A DNA stretch of 64,000 nt from CAVTJL01 sp963735065 (GCA_963735065.1 CAVTJL010000001.1:1426001-1490000); one strand, 5' to 3'; shown: positions 26,624 through 36,212, numbered from the stretch's first letter. Made by a program: numbers and translations. Notes: generated by a model not told the origin, from the letters alone.

Positions 26624-26779
26624 GACTCCTCCCTGCCCCGCAAGCGGGGTGATGCGCTGCGGTTCTGGGCGCATTCGTGCTCTCGATCAAGGGCATGGGC
26701 GGGAGGCGGGCATGCGCTGGGTGACAGCCCCGGGCCGTGCTAGGGAGCGGGTCCCGTCGCCCTGCCGATCCGGTCCCGC

Positions 26780-27691
26780 ATGCCCCCGAGCCTCCAGGCC
26801 CTGGCCCCGGTCTTCCTCCTCATCGCCGCCGGCCAGGTCATGCGCCGCTTTGCGTTCCCGGCGCCGGGCTTCTGGGCGATGGCCGAGCGGCTCGTCTACT
26901 GGTGCCTGTTTCCGGCGCTGCTCTTCGAGGCGACGGCGGGCGTGGCGGTCGGCGGCCGGCACATCCTGCTCGTCGGCCTCGCCACCGGCGGGCCGGTTCT
27001 GCTCCTCGTTCTCCTGCTGCTGGCGCTGCGCCGGCCGCTGCGCCTCGACGGCGCCCGTGTCGCCGCCGTGGCCCAGGCGGCCGTGCGCCCCAACACCTAT
27101 ATCGGGCTCGCCGCGGCCGCAGCACTCTGGGGCCATGGCGCGCTGGCGCCGCTGGCGCTCGTCATCGCGATCAACATTCCGCTCGTGAACCTGATCGCCG
27201 GCATCCTCCTCGCGGTGACCGGCGGGCGCGGCGTGCACCCGCTGAGGCTGGTGCTTCTGGTCATCGGCAACCCGCTGATCCTGGCCTGCCTGCTCGGCCT
27301 CGCGGCCTCGGCGGCACACGTCGCCCTGCCCCAGGTGGCGAGCGCCACGCTCGACATTCTCGGGCGCGCCTCGCTCGCTTTGGCGCTCCTCGCGGTGGGC
27401 GCCGCGCTCGAGCTTCGTCATCTCGAAGGGGGCGTCTGGCCGATCCTGCTGGGCGCCGTGCTCAAGCTCGCGGCCCTGCCGGCACTGACCCTGCTGACCG
27501 GCCGCCTGCTGGGCCTGCAGGGAATAGACCTCCTGGCCCTCGTCCTCCTGGCGGCGCTCCCGCTCTCGGCCAGCGCCTACGTGCAGACGCGGCAGATGGG
27601 CGGCGCCGCCCATCTCCTCGCGGCCTCGATGACGGTGCAGACGCTGCTCGCCATGGCGAGCATGCCGGTCGTGCTGAGCCTGCTGCGCTGA
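26780..27691 (+). CDS. AEC (auxin efflux carrier) family transporter
   Basis: This 303-residue integral membrane protein has two five-helix halves, each with a small-residue-rich crossover (for example NTYIGLAAAAALWG and GRASLALALLAVGAALELR). AEC proteins in bacteria move small carboxylates such as malate or malonate. It is divergent from the dehydrogenase/MFS pair, with 156 bases between the starts, and ends 16 bases before the convergent UspA gene. The substrate is unknown; a link to the neighbouring hydroxyacid dehydrogenase is possible. Confidence 0.88.
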   Translation: MPPSLQALAPVFLLIAAGQVMRRFAFPAPGFWAMAERLVYWCLFPALLFEATAGVAVGGRHILLVGLATGGPVLLLVLLLLALRRPLRLDGARVAAVAQAAVRPNTYIGLAAAAALWGHGALAPLALVIAINIPLVNLIAGILLAVTGGRGVHPLRLVLLVIGNPLILACLLGLAASAAHVALPQVASATLDILGRASLALALLAVGAALELRHLEGGVWPILLGAVLKLAALPALTLLTGRLLGLQGIDLLALVLLAALPLSASAYVQTRQMGGAAHLLAASMTVQTLLAMASMPVVLSLLR

Positions 27692-27707
27692 GGGGAAGAG
27701 CCGGCGG

Positions 27708-28562
27708 TCAGCGCAGCAGCACGACCGGGATCTTGCACGAGCGGATCATCTCGGTCGTGGTCGACCCGATGATCAAATGGCGGATCCGGGAATGGCCGTA
27801 GGCGCCCATGACGAGAAGATCGATGCCGTCGCTCTCGACCCGCCTTGCGATCACCGCGTCCGCCTGGCCGGGCTCGATCTCGGCCTCGACCGTGTAGCCG
27901 CCGCTCTTGAGCAGGGCCGCCGCGTCCTCGATCCGCTTGCGGGTGTCCTGGCCGTCGATGCCGGCCAGCAGCAGGCGGCAGTCGAGGCCGGCGAGCATCG
28001 GGCTCCGCGCCACATAGTCGACGGCCTTCATGGCGCTGGTGCCGCCGTCGAAGGCGATGAGGAGCCGTCGCACCGGCTTGAAGGCGCGCGAGGCGACGAG
28101 CACCGGCTGATGGCTGGCACGGGCCACCCGCTCGAGGTTGGAGCCCAGGTGCATCCGGGCGAAGTCCGCGGCCTCGCCGCGCTTGCCGATGACGACGAGA
28201 CCGGCATCCGCCTCGAGATCCGTGACGCTCTCGACGATGTCGCCGTGGCGCATCTTGGTGGTGACCTCGGCCACGCCCGCCGCCAGCATGCGCGCCTTGG
28301 CCTGCTCGAGGATCAGGCGGCCCCGCTGGTGGGCGAGCCGCGCTCTCTGCTCGTCCAGCTGGGCCAGCTCGGCCAGGAGGGTGTCGCGGTTGTCGATGTC
28401 GAGATTGCCGCTCAGGTCGATCGGCGCGCTCGAGACGTCGCGGCGGCCGAGGACGTGCAGGAGATCGACGGCAGCACCGGCGCGGGTGGCCGCCCAGGCG
28501 GCATGATCGCACACGCTCTGCGCGTAGATCGACCCGTCGATCAGCGCCAGGATCCTGGTCAA
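27708..28562 (-). CDS. Tandem universal stress protein
   Basis: This 284-residue cytosolic protein is made of two UspA domains. The first begins ILALIDGSIYAQSVCDHAAW. The second begins RRLLIAFDGGTSAMKAVDY and ends with the ATP-binding signature GAYGHSRIRHLIIGSTT (G-x2-G-x9-G-S/T). It follows the SulP transporter gene by 13 bases on the same strand, an association common in proteobacteria. It may regulate the transporter or respond to the same stress. Length and motifs are typical of tandem UspA proteins. Confidence 0.92.
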   Translation of the reverse strand: MTRILALIDGSIYAQSVCDHAAWAATRAGAAVDLLHVLGRRDVSSAPIDLSGNLDIDNRDTLLAELAQLDEQRARLAHQRGRLILEQAKARMLAAGVAEVTTKMRHGDIVESVTDLEADAGLVVIGKRGEAADFARMHLGSNLERVARASHQPVLVASRAFKPVRRLLIAFDGGTSAMKAVDYVARSPMLAGLDCRLLLAGIDGQDTRKRIEDAAALLKSGGYTVEAEIEPGQADAVIARRVESDGIDLLVMGAYGHSRIRHLIIGSTTTEMIRSCKIPVVLLR

Positions 28563-28575
28563 GCCCCGTCCCCCC

Positions 28576-30064
28576 TCAGTGCCCCATGAGACGCTCGAGG
28601 GCGCCGGGCTTGTCGTGGATGGCGAGCCGGTCGACGATCGTCTCGCTCGCCTTGTTCATGCCGATGATCTCGACGTCGGCACCCTCGCGCCGGAACTTCA
28701 GCACCACCGTGTCGAGCGCCGCGACGCTCGAGATGTCCCAGATATGCGCACGGGAGACGTCGATCGTCACCTTCTCGAGGGCCTCGCGGAAGTCGAACGC
28801 GGCCAGGAAGTCGTCGGCCGAGGCGAAGAACACCTGGCCCTCGACTCTGTAGGTCCTGGCGCTGCCGTCCTCGGAGAGGGCCGAGGTGATGCGGAAGAGC
28901 TGGGCGATCTTCCAGGCGAAGAAGATGCCCGAGAGCAGCACGCCCACGAGCACGCCGACGGCGAGGTTGCGCGTCGCCAGCACGACCACGACGGTCGCCA
29001 GCATGACGGTCGACGAGCTGCGCGGGTGGATCCAGAGATTCCTGATCGACGCCCAGCTGAAGGTGCCGATCGAGACCATGATCATGATGGCGACCAGCGC
29101 CGCCATGGGAATGAGGCTCACCCACCGGCCCAGCACGACGCAGAGGATGAGAAGAAAGATGCCGGCGCAGAAGGTCGAGAGCCTGCCCCGGCCGCCCGAC
29201 TTCACGTTGATCACGGACTGGCCGATCATGGCGCAGCCGGCCATGCCGCCGATGAAGCCGGTGGCGAGGTTGGCCACACCCTGGCCCACGCATTCGCGGT
29301 TCTTGTCGCTGGGCGTGTCGGTGAGCTCGTCGACGACGGAGGCCGTCATCAGCGATTCCAGCAGCCCCACGACGGCGATGGCGGCCGAGTAGGGCAGCAC
29401 GATCATGAGGGTGTTGAGGTTGAGCGGGATGTCGGGGAGGAGAAAGACGGGCAGGGTTGAGGGAAGCTGCCCCATGTCGCCCACGGTCCGCAGGCCCAGA
29501 TTGAAGGTGAGCGAGATCGCGGTGAGGACGACGATGCAGACGAGCGGCGAGGGGACGGCCTTCGTCACGCGCGGAAAGAGATAGATGATGGCGAGCCCGC
29601 CCGCGACCATCACGTAGGTCGCCCAGGGCACGTTCGTGAGCTCGGGCAGCTGGGCCAGGAAGATCAGGATGGCCAGGGCGTTGACGAAGCCGGTCATCAC
29701 CGAGCGCGAGACGAAGCGCATCACGATAGCCGAGGCGAAGGGCGCCGCAGACGATCTGCAGGAGGCCGGCAAGGACGGTCGCGGCCAGCAGATATTGCAG
29801 GCCGTGGTCCCTGACGAGCGTGATCATCAAGACGGCGGTCGAGGCGGTGGCGGCCGAGATCAGGGCCGGCCTTCCGCCGACGATGGCGGTGATCACGGCG
29901 ATCGAGAAGGACGCGTAGAGCCCGACCTTGGGGTCGACGCCGGCGATGATCGAGAAGGCGATGGCCTCGGGGATCAGCGCCAGGGCCACGACCAGCCCCG
30001 CCAGGATGTCGGAGCGTACGTTGCCGAGCCACTCGGCTCTCAGTCTGGACAAGGAAAATGCCAT
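28576..30064 (-). pseudogene. SulP anion transporter with STAS domain, frameshifted as sequenced
   Basis: SulP proteins carry sulfate, bicarbonate or dicarboxylates. The N-terminal part (MAFSLSRLRAEWLGNVRSD to QIVCGALRLG) is in one frame. The rest, from IVMRFVSRSVMTGFVNALAI through the membrane helices to the cytosolic STAS domain (VTIDVSRAHIWDISSVAALD), is in the next. Removing one base within GGCTATCG near 29728-29732 restores a protein of about 495 residues with the normal junction LRLG-IVMRFV. The remaining 1.2 kb is undamaged, so the lesion is either very recent or a sequencing insertion. It heads a two-gene unit with the UspA gene. Confidence 0.85.
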
Positions 30065-30418
30065 TCCACAGCAACTCCAGGCGCGCCCGGCCGCCGAGTG
30101 ACACGATCGAGCAAGTATCGGGATGGGGCTGATTCGAAGGAAAATCTGGAAAGCGCAAGACGCCTATCGCGAGAGGCAGCCATGCACGAGGCAGGCTCGC
30201 GAGCCCTCGGAGGCTTGCGCCAGAATTTCTCGAGCTGTTCTGCTGGTTGTCTAAGTGATTGACGAATCATGCTGCATTGCAGCAACGACCCCAGGGATAG
30301 CGTCAAGCCGGGCCGAGGGCAAGAGCGATGTCGCGTCGCCGGGCGCTTGCGCCGACCGCGGCGGCAGGGCGGCTTGGCCCCGGGGGTGCGGCAAGCCGTT
30401 CACGCCATTCTCGCCGAG
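30065..30418. other. Intergenic region between SulP and pstS
   Basis: No convincing gene is seen in this stretch, whose short frames look non-coding. The AT-richer part at about 30100-30290 lies directly upstream of the SulP gene and probably holds its promoter. The pst promoter follows at 30419. Confidence 0.5.
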
Positions 30419-30453
30419 CTGTCACAGAGCTGTCGCGAAAAGCCGGCTTATAG
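30419..30453 (+). promoter_or_regulatory. Pho box and -10 element of the pst operon
   Basis: Two 7-base repeats CTGTCAC and CTGTCGC, separated by 4 bases (30419-30436), match the PhoB-box layout. A -10-like TTATAG (30448-30453) follows after 11 bases, the usual spacing when PhoB replaces the -35 element. The pstS start is 74 bases further on. Phosphate-starvation control of pstSCAB is therefore well supported. Confidence 0.82.
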
Positions 30454-30526
30454 GCCCCCGGAAGGGCGTCGCCGCCGGCACAGGCGGCCGTCGCTTCGTG
30501 ACATATAACTGGCTTGAGAGGGACGC

Positions 30527-31570
30527 ATGAACAGGCTGGCCAGCGCGGTGACGGCAGCAGCCTTCATCGCCATATCATCCACCGCGTTCGCTGCCGAGAT
30601 TTCCGGCGCGGGCGCCACCTTCCCCTACCCCGTCTACGGCAAGTGGGCCGAGGCCTACAAGAAGGAGACGGGAATCGGCCTCAACTACCAGTCCATCGGC
30701 TCGGGCGGCGGCATCAAGCAGATCAAGGCCAAGACCGTCACCTTCGGCGCCTCGGACATGCCGCTCAAGGTCGAGGACCTCGACGCCGCCGGCCTCATCC
30801 AGTGGCCGATGATCATGGGCGGCGCCGTGCCGGCCATCAACGTGCCGGGCATCAAGCCCGGTGAGATCGTGCTCGACGGCCCCACGCTCGCAGCGATCTA
30901 CATGGGCAACATCACCCAGTGGGACGACGCGGCGATCAAGAAGCTCAATCCCGGCGTGAAGCTTCCCGACACGGCGATCGCCCCGGTCTACCGCTCGGAC
31001 GGGTCGGGCACGAACTTCCTCTTCACGACCTACCTCTCCGAGGTCAGCCCCGAGTTCGCGAAGAGCATCGGCGCCAACACCTCGGTGCAGTGGCCGGCCG
31101 GCATCGGCGCCAAGGGCAATGAGGGCGTCGCCAACATGGTCAAGCAGACCGAGGGCGCCATCGGCTATGTCGAGTACGCGTACGTCAAGCAGAACAAGAT
31201 GACCTACGCGAAGCTCAAGAACAAGGACGGGGTCGCCGTCAGCCCCGAGAGCAGCAGCTTCCAGGCTGCGGCCGCCAACGCCGACTGGGCCAAGGCACCG
31301 GGCCTGCGCGTCATCCTGACCAACGAGCCCGGCAAGGACAGCTGGCCCATCACCGGCGCCAGCTTCATCCTGATGCACAAGCAGCCGCAGGATCCGGCGG
31401 CGGCCCAGGAGGCCCTCAAGTTCTTCGACTGGGCCTACAGCCACGGCCAGAAGATGGCCGAGGAGCTCGACTACGTGCCGATGCCCGAGAGCGTCGTGAA
31501 GCTGGTCGAGGGCCTGTGGGAGAAGGACCTCAAGGGTGAGAGCGGCAAGGCCATCTGGCCCGCTTCCTGA
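30527..31570 (+). CDS. pstS: Phosphate ABC transporter, periplasmic binding protein
   Basis: PstS binds inorganic phosphate in the periplasm and delivers it to PstCA. The 347-residue protein has a signal peptide (residues 1-23, ending STAFAAE), the mature start ISGAGATFPYPVYGKWAEAY, and the phosphate loops FGASDMPL and YRSDGSGT. It is first in pstSCAB and is driven by the Pho box upstream. A hairpin follows it, probably giving PstS a higher yield than the membrane subunits. Confidence 0.97.
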   Translation: MNRLASAVTAAAFIAISSTAFAAEISGAGATFPYPVYGKWAEAYKKETGIGLNYQSIGSGGGIKQIKAKTVTFGASDMPLKVEDLDAAGLIQWPMIMGGAVPAINVPGIKPGEIVLDGPTLAAIYMGNITQWDDAAIKKLNPGVKLPDTAIAPVYRSDGSGTNFLFTTYLSEVSPEFAKSIGANTSVQWPAGIGAKGNEGVANMVKQTEGAIGYVEYAYVKQNKMTYAKLKNKDGVAVSPESSSFQAAAANADWAKAPGLRVILTNEPGKDSWPITGASFILMHKQPQDPAAAQEALKFFDWAYSHGQKMAEELDYVPMPESVVKLVEGLWEKDLKGESGKAIWPAS

Positions 31571-31626
31571 CCTTTCTCTTGTGCCCGGTCCCGGGCTCGC
31601 CCCGGGGCACCGGATGCGTGACGTTG

Positions 31627-31652
31627 CCGCCCGGCCCCTCTAGGCCGGGCGG
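31627..31652 (+). terminator. pstS-pstC intercistronic hairpin
   Basis: A perfect 10-bp stem (CCGCCCGGCC and its complement) with a 6-base loop lies 57 bases after the pstS stop and 37 before pstC. No T run follows, so it is more likely an attenuator or mRNA stabiliser than a full stop. Confidence 0.6.
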
Positions 31653-31688
31653 TGCAGGCTTGCCCGAGGATGACGAGGATGAGGAGCG

Positions 31689-32684
31689 ATGGCTGAGGCC
31701 CTGACCACCGCCGGCGGCGGTGGGGTGCTGACGCGCCCCGCGGTGCTGGGAAAGGCGCGGCGCCAGCGCATGGAGGACCGGGCGTTCTACGGCGCCACCC
31801 TCTTCTTCGCGCTGCTCGTCCTGGCGATCCTGGGCGGCGTGATCATCTCGCTGATCGACGGGGCGTGGCCGGCGATCTCCACCTTCGGCTTCGGCTTCCT
31901 CACCACCGAGGTGTGGAACCCGGTCACCGAGAAGTTCGGCGCGCTGGCGCCGATCTACGGCACGCTCGTCACCTCGATCATCGCCATGCTGATCGGCGTC
32001 CCGGTGAGCTTCGGCATCGCGCTCTTCATCACCGAGCTCTGCCCGCTGTGGCTCAAGCGGCCCTTGGGCATCGCCATCGAGCTTCTCGCCGGTATCCCCA
32101 GCATCATCTACGGCATCTGGGGCCTCTTCGTCTTCGCCCCCTACATGCAGCGCCACGTCCAGCCCTTCCTCATCCACACGATCGGCGAGGTCCCGGGCAT
32201 CGGCCTCCTGTTCAAGGGCCCGCCCTACGGCATCGGCATGCTGACCGCGGGCCTGATCCTGGCGATCATGGTGCTGCCCTTCATCACCTCGGTCACGCGC
32301 GACGTCTTCGAGACGGTGCCGCCGATGCTGAAGGAATCGGCCTACGGCCTGGGCGCCACCACCTGGGAGGTGGTCTTCAAGATCGTCCTGCCCTACTGCC
32401 GGGTCGGCGTCATCGGCGGCGTCATGCTGGGCCTCGGCCGTGCCCTGGGCGAGACGATGGCCGTCACCTTCGTCATCGGCAACGCGCACCGCATCAGCGC
32501 CTCGATCCTGGCGCCGGGCACGACGATCTCGGCCGCCATCGCCAACGAGTTCACCGAGGCCGTGGGCACGCTCTACACCTCCTCGCTGATAGGCCTGGGT
32601 CTCGTCCTCTTCGTCATCACCTTCATCGTGCTGGCGATAGCAAAGCTGATGCTGATGCGCATGAACGCCAGGGCGGGAGGCTGA
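31689..32684 (+). CDS. pstC: Phosphate ABC transporter, permease PstC
   Basis: This 331-residue inner-membrane permease has six or more helices. The binding-protein-dependent transport signature is the EAA loop (KESAYGLGATTWEVVFKIVLP), followed by GRALGETMAVTFVIGN. A short cytosolic N-terminus precedes the first helix (FYGATLFFALLVLAILGG). It forms the phosphate channel with PstA. pstA starts 3 bases after its stop. Confidence 0.96.
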   Translation: MAEALTTAGGGGVLTRPAVLGKARRQRMEDRAFYGATLFFALLVLAILGGVIISLIDGAWPAISTFGFGFLTTEVWNPVTEKFGALAPIYGTLVTSIIAMLIGVPVSFGIALFITELCPLWLKRPLGIAIELLAGIPSIIYGIWGLFVFAPYMQRHVQPFLIHTIGEVPGIGLLFKGPPYGIGMLTAGLILAIMVLPFITSVTRDVFETVPPMLKESAYGLGATTWEVVFKIVLPYCRVGVIGGVMLGLGRALGETMAVTFVIGNAHRISASILAPGTTISAAIANEFTEAVGTLYTSSLIGLGLVLFVITFIVLAIAKLMLMRMNARAGG

Positions 32685-32687
32685 CCG

Positions 32688-33551
32688 ATGGCCACGGCTC
32701 TTCGCGTCTCCCCGCTCTATGCCGGCCGGCGCCGGCGCAACGCCATCGCCATGGGCCTCGCCACCGCGGCGGCGCTCTTCGGCCTCTTCTGGCTGGTCGC
32801 CATCCTCTGGACCCTCGTCGTCAACGGCATCGGCTCGGTCCACCTCTCGGTCTTCACCGAGACGACCCCGCCGCCAGGCAGCGCCGGCGGCCTCTTGAAC
32901 GCCATCTTCGGCTCGATCGTCATGACCGTGGTCGGCACGTTGATCGGGGCGCCGATCGGCATCCTCGCCGGCACCTGGCTCGCCGAGTACGCCAAGGGCA
33001 GCCTCCTGGGCGAGGTGGTCCGCTTCATCAACGACATCCTCCTCTCGGCACCCTCGATCGTGGTGGGCCTCTTCGTCTACGTGCTGGTCGTCGTGCCGAT
33101 GGGGCATTTCTCGGCCTGGGCCGGTGCCGTGGCCCTGGCCGTGCTGGTCGTGCCGGTGGTCGTGCGCACCACGGAGGATATGCTGAACCTCGTGCCCACC
33201 GGGCTGCGCGAGGCGGCCTCGGCCCTGGGAGCGCCCAAGTGGAAGGTGATCACCACGATCAGCTACAAGGCCGCGCGCAACGGCATGATCACCGGCCTGC
33301 TGCTCGCCGTGGCCAGGATCAGCGGCGAGACCGCGCCCCTTCTCTTCACCGCTCTGAACAACCAGTTCTGGAGCACGAACATGAACGCGCCGATGGCCAA
33401 CCTGCCGGTGACGATCTTCCAGTTCGCGCTCAGTCCCTACGATGACTGGCAGAACCTGGCCTGGGCAGGATCGCTGATCATCACGGTGGCCATCCTCGTT
33501 CTCAACATCGTGGCCCGCGCGCTGGCCTCCTATACGTCGTCGAAAGGGTAG
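32688..33551 (+). CDS. pstA: Phosphate ABC transporter, permease PstA
   Basis: This 287-residue permease pairs with PstC. It has the EAA-type loop (REAASALGAPKWKVITTI), followed by ARISGETAPLLFTAL, a PstA hallmark. Six helices are predicted from the hydrophobic runs. It is tightly packed in the operon, with 3 bases before it and 4 after. Length is normal for alphaproteobacteria. Confidence 0.96.
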   Translation: MATALRVSPLYAGRRRRNAIAMGLATAAALFGLFWLVAILWTLVVNGIGSVHLSVFTETTPPPGSAGGLLNAIFGSIVMTVVGTLIGAPIGILAGTWLAEYAKGSLLGEVVRFINDILLSAPSIVVGLFVYVLVVVPMGHFSAWAGAVALAVLVVPVVVRTTEDMLNLVPTGLREAASALGAPKWKVITTISYKAARNGMITGLLLAVARISGETAPLLFTALNNQFWSTNMNAPMANLPVTIFQFALSPYDDWQNLAWAGSLIITVAILVLNIVARALASYTSSKG

Positions 33552-33555
33552 GATC

Positions 33556-34428
33556 ATGCCTCAGCCGCAACACAAGCCCCAGGCCGAGGAGGCCATGAGC
33601 ACCACATCCCAGCCGCGGCCGGGCGTGAAGATCGGCACCGGTGCGAGCAGGCCCGCCCCGGTCGCCGAGACGGCGCCGGAGAAGATCAGCATCCGCAACC
33701 TCGACTTCTTCTACGACCAGACCCGGGCGCTGAAGTCGATCAACCTGCCGCTCTTCGAGAAGCGGGTGACGGCCTTCATCGGCCCCTCGGGCTGCGGCAA
33801 GTCCACCCTGCTGCGCGTCCTCAACCGGATGTACGACCTCTATCCGAAGCAGCGCGCCACGGGCGAGGTGCTGTTCGACGGCACCAACCTCCTGTCCTCG
33901 AGCCAGGACCTCAACCTGCTCCGCGCGCGCATCGGCATGGTGTTCCAAAAGCCCACGCCCTTCCCGATGTCGATCTACGACAACATCGCCTTCGGCGTCC
34001 GCCTCTACGAGAACCTCTCGAAGTCGGCGATGGACGAGCGGGTCGAGAGCTCGCTCGTGCGCGCGGCGCTGTGGGGCGAGGTCAAGGACAAGCTGGGCAA
34101 GAGCGGGCTCGGCCTCTCGGGCGGCCAGCAGCAGCGCTTGTGCATCGCCCGCACCGTGGCGGTCAGGCCCGACGTCATCCTGTTCGACGAGCCCTGCTCG
34201 GCGCTCGACCCGATCTCGACCGCCAAGATCGAGGAGCTGATCGACGAGCTCAAGGCCGAGTACACGATCGCCATCGTCACCCACAACATGCAGCAGGCGG
34301 CCCGCACCTCCGACTACACCGCCTTCATGTTCCTGGGCGAGCTGATGGAGTACGGGCCCACGAACCAGCTCTTCACGACGCCCAGCAACCAGCGCACCGA
34401 GGAATACATCACCGGCCGCTTCGGCTAG
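33556..34428 (+). CDS. pstB: Phosphate ABC transporter, ATPase PstB
   Basis: This 290-residue ATPase powers the Pst importer. It has Walker A GPSGCGKS, the PstB-specific RVLNRMYDLYP, the Q-loop VFQKPTPFPMSIYDN, the signature LSGGQQQRLCIAR, Walker B VILFDEPCSALDP, and the H-loop VTHNMQQA. The first 45 residues are a variable hydrophilic extension; the ATG at 33595 (Met14) is an alternative start. No phoU or phoB gene follows, unlike most proteobacterial pst operons. Confidence 0.96.
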   Translation: MPQPQHKPQAEEAMSTTSQPRPGVKIGTGASRPAPVAETAPEKISIRNLDFFYDQTRALKSINLPLFEKRVTAFIGPSGCGKSTLLRVLNRMYDLYPKQRATGEVLFDGTNLLSSSQDLNLLRARIGMVFQKPTPFPMSIYDNIAFGVRLYENLSKSAMDERVESSLVRAALWGEVKDKLGKSGLGLSGGQQQRLCIARTVAVRPDVILFDEPCSALDPISTAKIEELIDELKAEYTIAIVTHNMQQAARTSDYTAFMFLGELMEYGPTNQLFTTPSNQRTEEYITGRFG

Positions 34429-34429
34429 C

Positions 34430-34465
34430 GCCGGCCCCGGGTCGCGGCGCGGGCGCCGGGCCGGC
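34430..34465 (+). terminator. Inverted repeat after pstB
   Basis: GCCGGCCC (34430-34437) and its complement (34458-34465) flank a GC-rich 20-base loop right after the pstB stop. No T run follows. It is a possible end-of-operon structure; weakly supported. Confidence 0.35.
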
Positions 34466-34562
34466 TGCCGCCGCCCCTCCCTCGACGTCGGCCTCGCAGG
34501 ATGGGACAAGGCACCGGGGTCACCCGGTGCCGCCGCCCCGCCCGCGAGGAACCGACGCACGC

Positions 34563-35528
34563 ATGGACGTCCGCCAGCTCCGCTACTTTCTCAGCATCGT
34601 CGAGGCGGGGAGCATCTCGCGGGCGGCGGCCGAGCTGCGCGTCGCCCAGCCGGCCCTGAGCCAGCATGTGGCCAATCTCGAGACCGAGCTGGGCGCCCGG
34701 CTGCTGGTGCGCAGCCAGCGCGGCGTCCAGCCCACCGAGTGCGGCCAGCGGCTGGTCGAGCATGCGCGGCTGATCCTGGGCCAGATCGGCGGCGCCATCG
34801 AGGACATCCGCAGCTACGGCAGGGCGCCCACCGGCGAGGTGACGCTCGGCCTCTCGGCCGGCATGGCGGTCCTGATAGCAGCGCCCCTGCTGGCCACGGT
34901 CCGGGCCCGCTATCCCGGCATCGTGCTGCGCATCGTCGACGGGCTCAGCGGCACGCTGCTCGAATGGGCGCAAAAGGGCCGGGTCGACCTCTCGCTCACC
35001 TTCGACATCGACGAGAAGGCCGGCGTCGCCGTCGCGCCGATCCTGCGCGAGGAGATCGAGCTCGTCACCGTCGGCGGGGTCGCGAGCCCGGTGGCGCCGC
35101 GCGAGCTGGCCCGCCAGCGGCTCATCCTGCCGAGCCGGCCGCACCGCCTGCGCCTCCTGGTCGAGCGCTATGCCCGCAGCGTCGGCGTCGAGCTCAGGGT
35201 CGACTACGAGATCGACGCGATGGCGGCGATCCTCACGCTCGTGAAGAGCCGCCTCGGCTGCTCGCTTCTTCCCTTCATCGCCGCCGCCGACGATCTGCGT
35301 CGCGGCGAGCTGTGCCTGCGCCCGCTCGAGCCCCGGCTCGAGCGCACCGTCGTCCTGGTGCATCCGCAGGGCCGCCCGGCGACGGGCGCCGTCGACGCCA
35401 TCCAGGAGGCGCTCCAGGAGGTGGTGTGCAGCCTCGTGGCGCGCGGCGCCTGGCCCGCCAAGCTGATGATCCCGCACGCCCCGGCCCGGCCGCCCCGCCA
35501 CCCCGAGATCGAGGCGATAGGCTTCTAG
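34563..35528 (+). CDS. LysR-family transcriptional regulator
   Basis: This 321-residue regulator has an N-terminal winged helix (MDVRQLRYFLSIVEAGSISR, then PALSQHVANLETELGARLL). An effector-binding domain from about residue 90 has GEVTLGLSAGMAVLI and VKSRLGCSLLPFIA. The sequence resembles the Nac/CynR-like group. The start is ATG 34563. It follows pstB by 134 bases on the same strand but is probably independent. It ends convergently with the DUF2239 gene, with 4 bases of overlap. Target and ligand are unknown. Confidence 0.9.
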   Translation: MDVRQLRYFLSIVEAGSISRAAAELRVAQPALSQHVANLETELGARLLVRSQRGVQPTECGQRLVEHARLILGQIGGAIEDIRSYGRAPTGEVTLGLSAGMAVLIAAPLLATVRARYPGIVLRIVDGLSGTLLEWAQKGRVDLSLTFDIDEKAGVAVAPILREEIELVTVGGVASPVAPRELARQRLILPSRPHRLRLLVERYARSVGVELRVDYEIDAMAAILTLVKSRLGCSLLPFIAAADDLRRGELCLRPLEPRLERTVVLVHPQGRPATGAVDAIQEALQEVVCSLVARGAWPAKLMIPHAPARPPRHPEIEAIGF

Positions 35529-36149
35529 CGGCTGCCTGCACGAGCCGTCGGCTGTCCCCCGCCCGCCGCCTCGCTCTCGACGCCCAGATAGAAAAGCACC
35601 TGATCCTGGATGTCCGGGGGCCATCCTCGCATCCGGTGCCCCAGCCTGTCCTGGTCGCCGGCAAAGAGGGCGCGCGCGGCCTCCTCGAAGCCCGGAAGGT
35701 CGCCCGCCATGGCCGACATGAAGCGGTAGGCGGCCTCCACGCGGGCGCGGGCGGCGCCTGCCTCGCCGTCGGCCTTGCGGGCCTCCTCCACCAGCCTGCG
35801 CAGAGCGGCCGAGGCACCGCCGCGCTGGCCGGCGAGCCATGCCCAATGGCGCGGCAGCAGCGTCACCTCGCGCGCCACCACGCCGAGCTTCGGGCGGCCT
35901 CGCCTCGCGGCGGGCGGTGTCGGCGGCGCATGGCGGGCGGCGATCTCCGCCTCGCTGCCGCGCAGGTCGAGGTCCCTGACGGCGCCGGTCGCCCCATCGA
36001 AGACGAGGACGCTCGCCCGGCCGTCCTCCTCCAGCGCGCGCCGCGCGGCGAGCGCCGCCTCGGCCAGCGTCCCGGTCGGCGATGCGCGTGGTCCCGGCGA
36101 AGACGACGAACGCCGCAGCACCACCTGTCGTGTCCGGCTCATCGGTCAT
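35525..36149 (-). pseudogene. DUF2239 family protein, frameshifted as sequenced
   Basis: The main frame carries the DUF2239 core, GRPKLGVVAREVTLLPRHWAW, then GGASAALRRLVEEAR, and a C-terminal helix pair. Its N-terminus, however, reads as nonsense ahead of TLAEAALAARRALEE. The missing start is in the adjacent frame: ATG 36149 reads MTDEPD, then FVVFAGTTRIA. One extra base near 36073-36078 separates the two. Corrected length is about 207 residues, normal for the family, whose function is unknown. The gene is divergent from a GIY-YIG gene, with a shared inverted repeat between them. Confidence 0.8.
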
Positions 36150-36161
36150 GGCCCCTGTACC

Positions 36162-36198
36162 TACCCGGAAAAAGCGGCTAGTCAATATCATCCGGGTA
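36162..36198. promoter_or_regulatory. Inverted repeat between DUF2239 and GIY-YIG genes
   Basis: TACCCGGA (36162-36169) and its exact complement TCCGGGTA (36191-36198) flank a 21-base spacer containing AATATCA. They lie 13 bases from the DUF2239 start and 15 from the GIY-YIG start, covering both promoters. A shared operator for a dimeric regulator is the simplest reading. Confidence 0.6.
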
Positions 36199-36212
36199 AA
36201 AAGGAGACCATC

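Noticed and set aside
24327..26696. 789-codon minus-strand frame suggesting one giant protein
   Set aside because: Its first half is an out-of-frame reading of the dehydrogenase gene; the true MFS start is the ATGA overlap at 25565.
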